Source of the DNA: Bostrychus sinensis
Taxonomy: Eukaryota > Chordata > Actinopteri > Gobiiformes > Eleotridae
Length of the DNA stretch: 64,000 bases
Direction of reading: 5' to 3'
NCBI GenBank assembly: GCA_020698575.1
Contig: CM036256.1
Span: forward strand, 18,863,908-18,927,907
Shown: positions 62,801 through 64,000 of the stretch, piece after piece
Layout: each line of letters starts with the position of its first letter
Position numbering within the stretch: position 1 is the stretch's first letter
Notes under the pieces: model-generated
Told to the model about the DNA's origin: nothing
Seen by the model: only the letters and a program-made list of their open reading frames with translations
The model's database searches: none
Position numbers and translations under genes: made by a program

Positions 62801-64000
62801 TCAGCTGCACCTCATGACCCTGCAAATAAAGTAGCCTTATATAGATAATAAATAAAAGACAAGATATATGTCACGGGGATACCTTGAGCAGTTTGACGGC
62901 GAGTTCGGCCATGCTCAGTGAGAGAAGATTGATTTCACTGTAGATATCATCACAAGAAAGCACAAAGACTTCATTTCCAAACACTTTTACACTGAACCAA
63001 CACTTTGATTGGGTTGCCTCTATCTTCCTTCTCCTAAAAAGCTGAAAAAGAGTGGTTTACACAATAATGGTAATTACAAAATAATCTGAATCTCATTTAT
63101 TTCAGTAGTTCAAGTAAAACGCATAAAATTATAAATATTCAGTGCACACAGAGTGAAATTTTTTAAGCATTTTTTTATTTTAATTGTCATGATATGGCTT
63201 GCAGTTAATAAAAACCCTCAATTCACTATCTTATGAAATTAGAATATTACATAATAATTATAATTCAAATAAATAAATGCTTAAAATATGTGTGTGTGCT
63301 CTGAATACAATCTAAGATATTCACTTTTTAAATTGTGCTACTCACATAATTTAACTTTTTGATAATTTTCATCAGAATATATATATTTTTAGATGCCCCT
63401 GTATATAAAGAGGTTGAGCATACAATCAACTATTATATTTTTATGTAAGGGTCCGTTTTACTCTATTAAAATGTGTCTTTTTTGGCTTTATCTGTTTGTA
63501 CCTAAAAACAACAGTATCAGTGAACTCACCAGAGCACTGGCTTTGCTCAGATAACTTTCTGTGCCAGATAAACATGTTTCTTTATCAATATTTCTGTCCT
63601 CTGCTTTCCTCCTTGTCCTTTTTGTATCTTTAGGCTCTTCATGTTTTGGACTTTGAGAGGCAGACCCAGACATTTCATGACCAAAAATGTTTTTGAGTAG
63701 TGGTTCTGCATTTTCTACATGAAGGTCCACCTACATTAAACCAAAGCAGATGTCAGTTATATTTTGCAAGTGATTTCTCTTTTTTTATATTAAGCTGTAA
63801 AACTCACTTCAAGAAGGTTGCTGGCTCTACCGTTAAAATACACTGTCAGGTTGGCAGAGGCTGATCGAGGGAGAAATGATTTAGGAGAGAAAACCAAAGA
63901 TGTTTCCATATTTGCGATTCCTAGGTCTGTAACAAGCAAATATTAAGCATACCAATTATTTTTTTTAATATAAAGGTTTCTCTGGAAGTGATTACCTTTG
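38504..64000 (-). CDS. Giant large lipid transfer protein with C-terminal VWD (apolipophorin/apoB-like), 5' end outside
   Basis: About 63 exons on minus carry about 10.2 kb of coding sequence (about 3,400 residues); the N-terminal lipid-transport module lies beyond 64000. In order: an RTRR-bearing acidic/basic linker, an LLTP beta-sheet region (ELVLPSLSGLPLKLAINMTS, then VMVNTPEDVLDIISF), a very long array of amphipathic beta-strand repeats with a recurring helix-like LG[LVI]P motif, a helical segment, a VWD domain (VVTYDGHLLELPRSCPLLLA, GLMGTNDNEAGNDF) and a Cys-rich tail ending QCCKSC. LLTPs solubilise lipid as lipoprotein particles (apoB, apolipophorin II/I, vitellogenin, MTP). ApoB has no VWD and vitellogenin has no such array, so the layout is closest to apolipophorin. 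Exons are listed in the four block entries. It could be catalogued as apoB-like or apolipophorin-like. Function is inferred. Confidence 0.82.
40744..40818. repeat. (CAGAAT)n array with retroposon-tail sequence
   Basis: About six CAGAAT units are followed by 'caactttattgtcccaaagg', a combination seen at the 3' ends of common fish retroposons (on one strand). It lies in an LLTP intron. Confidence 0.7.
43014..43354. mobile_element. TIR element (ATCAGGCATAAC family), copy 1
   Basis: The left end 'acaccgatcaggcataacac' and right end 'gttatgcctgatcgatgtgt' are inverted repeats around about 340 bp of non-coding DNA in an LLTP intron. A related copy is at 51256-51492. Confidence 0.75.
44810..44840. 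repeat. Poly-T tract
   Basis: About 31 T residues in an LLTP intron, just upstream (in transcript sense) of exon 44680-44787. Confidence 0.9.
45130..45290. repeat. Diverged fragment related to the AACCCC MITE
   Basis: Carries 'acaaaatgtaaaacaaatca' and 'caggtgttgaaactgatata', motifs shared with the element at 35935-36266. It lacks clear termini. Confidence 0.4.
49855..50010. repeat. Retroposon 3'-end-like segment
   Basis: Shows 'ttggttcgggtaagacactt', 'gacaggaaggacatccgatg' and 'gggagaagccaaaag' in the order I know from an abundant fish retroposon tail. It lies in an LLTP intron. Family not assigned. Confidence 0.5.
50155..50330 (+). repeat. tRNA-derived SINE
   Basis: An A-box-like 'tagctcagtgatagagc' and a B-box-like 'gggttcgagtct' about 55 bases apart form a degenerate tRNA head. 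They are followed by a pyrimidine-rich body and the tail 'cctattaaaaaaggcaaaaa'. This is a Pol III-type retroposon, not a functional tRNA gene. Confidence 0.75.
51256..51492. mobile_element. TIR element (ATCAGGCATAAC family), copy 2, truncated
   Basis: Right end 'ataatgttatgcctgattgg' and left part 'gcataacattataaccacct' match the element at 43014-43354. The copy is shorter and its left terminus is eroded. It lies in another LLTP intron. Confidence 0.65.
52043..56568 (-). other. LLTP block 2: beta-repeat array, first part (exons)
   Basis: Exons: 56380-56568, 56111-56290, 55711-55830, 55538-55621, 55332-55469, 55045-55161, 54852-54944, 54509-54729, 54229-54422, 53527-53781, 53219-53448, 52978-53142, 52603-52680, 52205-52521, 52043-52157. 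Most junctions have strong GT-AG sites in phase. The joins around 56290, 56111 and 55830 are weaker and were chosen to keep phase. The protein here is alternating polar/hydrophobic beta with sequons. It contains GRYNASVTAALNSVD, LSHPFKSMIPKILE, THFFVPLLTTLGIPTKTG. Confidence 0.68.
53940..54115. repeat. Dispersed retroposon-like repeat fragment
   Basis: Contains 'tgtgcaaggagattgtgggt', 'ctgcatatgctcccagtgtt' and 'ttctttctgggtactctagc', a diverged version of a widespread fish repeat. A related piece is at 59090-59235. It lies in an LLTP intron. Confidence 0.5.
57094..58238. mobile_element. 1.15-kb non-autonomous TIR transposon
   Basis: Ends GGGCCAGATTTATCA and the inverted TTAGTAAATGTGGCCC are imperfect inverted repeats. 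The body is CG-rich compared with its surroundings and has two sub-terminal blocks with 'ttgcg/cgcaa' motifs. There is no transposase frame. It fills most of the 2-kb LLTP intron between exons 58613-58824 and 56380-56568. TIR style and a probable 2-3 bp TA-type target suggest a PIF/Harbinger-like origin. Confidence 0.7.
58613..64000 (-). other. LLTP block 1: linker and LLTP beta-sheet region (exons)
   Basis: Exons: >63996, 63808-63926, 63530-63730, 62883-63041, 62635-62819, 62378-62560, 62139-62230, 61876-62045, 61615-61768, 61199-61275, 60937-61117, 60700-60855, 60019-60152, 59524-59682, 59263-59446, 58613-58824. Phases agree at every junction. Exon 62635-62819 reads EELVLPSLSGLPLKLAINMT, close to the 'LPTxxGLPL' strand of apoB and vitellogenin DUF1943-type sheets. 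Exon 63530-63730 is charged and contains KRTRRK. The intron after exon 60019-60152 starts with GC instead of GT. Confidence 0.78.
59090..59235. repeat. Dispersed retroposon-like repeat fragment
   Basis: Carries 'ttctctccaggtactctggc', 'tcccaccatccaaagacatc' and 'tagcctccagccaccccc', which is the downstream part of the repeat family seen at 53940-54115. Confidence 0.55.

Noticed and set aside
63530..63730. A nuclear-localisation signal in the KRTRRK stretch
   Set aside because: The context is a secreted lipid transfer protein and the position fits a precursor cleavage site better.
1..64000. CRISPR arrays, operons, viral integrases or toxin-antitoxin genes
   Set aside because: None seen. Gene structure is spliced and vertebrate throughout, and repeats are transposon or microsatellite derived.

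Overview
The window reads as teleost fish nuclear DNA. It carries short introns with GT-AG splice sites, many small TIR transposons and microsatellites, and a fish-type agouti-family gene (agrp2/asip2) beside a V-ATPase d subunit. There are no bacterial operons. Coordinates below are exon models built by hand from reading frame, splice signals and phase. No alignment or database search was run.

Left third (1-22 kb). The 3' end of ccdc39 (+) is followed by two small secreted-protein genes (+) that I do not recognise. A complete y+LAT-type amino-acid transporter (slc7a7/slc7a6-like, -) and ripk2 (-, 11 coding exons, kinase plus CARD) come next. A sorting nexin of the SNX16 type (+) lies head to head with ripk2.

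Middle (22-38 kb). About 4.5 kb without a recognisable gene precedes an agouti-family gene of the agrp2 type (+). Its large intron holds a hAT-like MITE, an internally deleted Tc1-like element and another TIR element. atp6v0d2 (+, 8 exons) follows. Both agrp2 and atp6v0d2 read as if one base is extra: near the agrp2 start codon and in atp6v0d2 exon 3. Every other feature of the two genes looks intact, so assembly indels must be excluded before calling either a pseudogene. agrp2 next to atp6v0d2 mirrors AGRP next to ATP6V0D1 in mammals. ripk2, atp6v0d2 and snx16 correspond to genes I recall on human 8q21.

Right part (38.5-64 kb, -). One giant gene fills 25 kb with about 63 exons (about 10.2 kb of coding sequence, about 3,400 residues). 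It runs off the window before its N terminus. It looks like a large lipid transfer protein (LLTP): an apoB/vitellogenin-type beta-sheet region next to a basic, furin-like RTRR site, then a very long array of amphipathic beta-repeats with a recurring 'HS...L..LG.P' motif, and finally a von Willebrand D domain and a Cys-rich tail. That order resembles insect apolipophorin II/I rather than vertebrate apoB, which lacks the VWD, or vitellogenin, which lacks the long array. It is the most interesting object here.

The introns and intergenic DNA hold several TIR elements, SINE/LINE-tail fragments, a (TA)n array of about 90 bp and a perfect 16-bp-arm hairpin.
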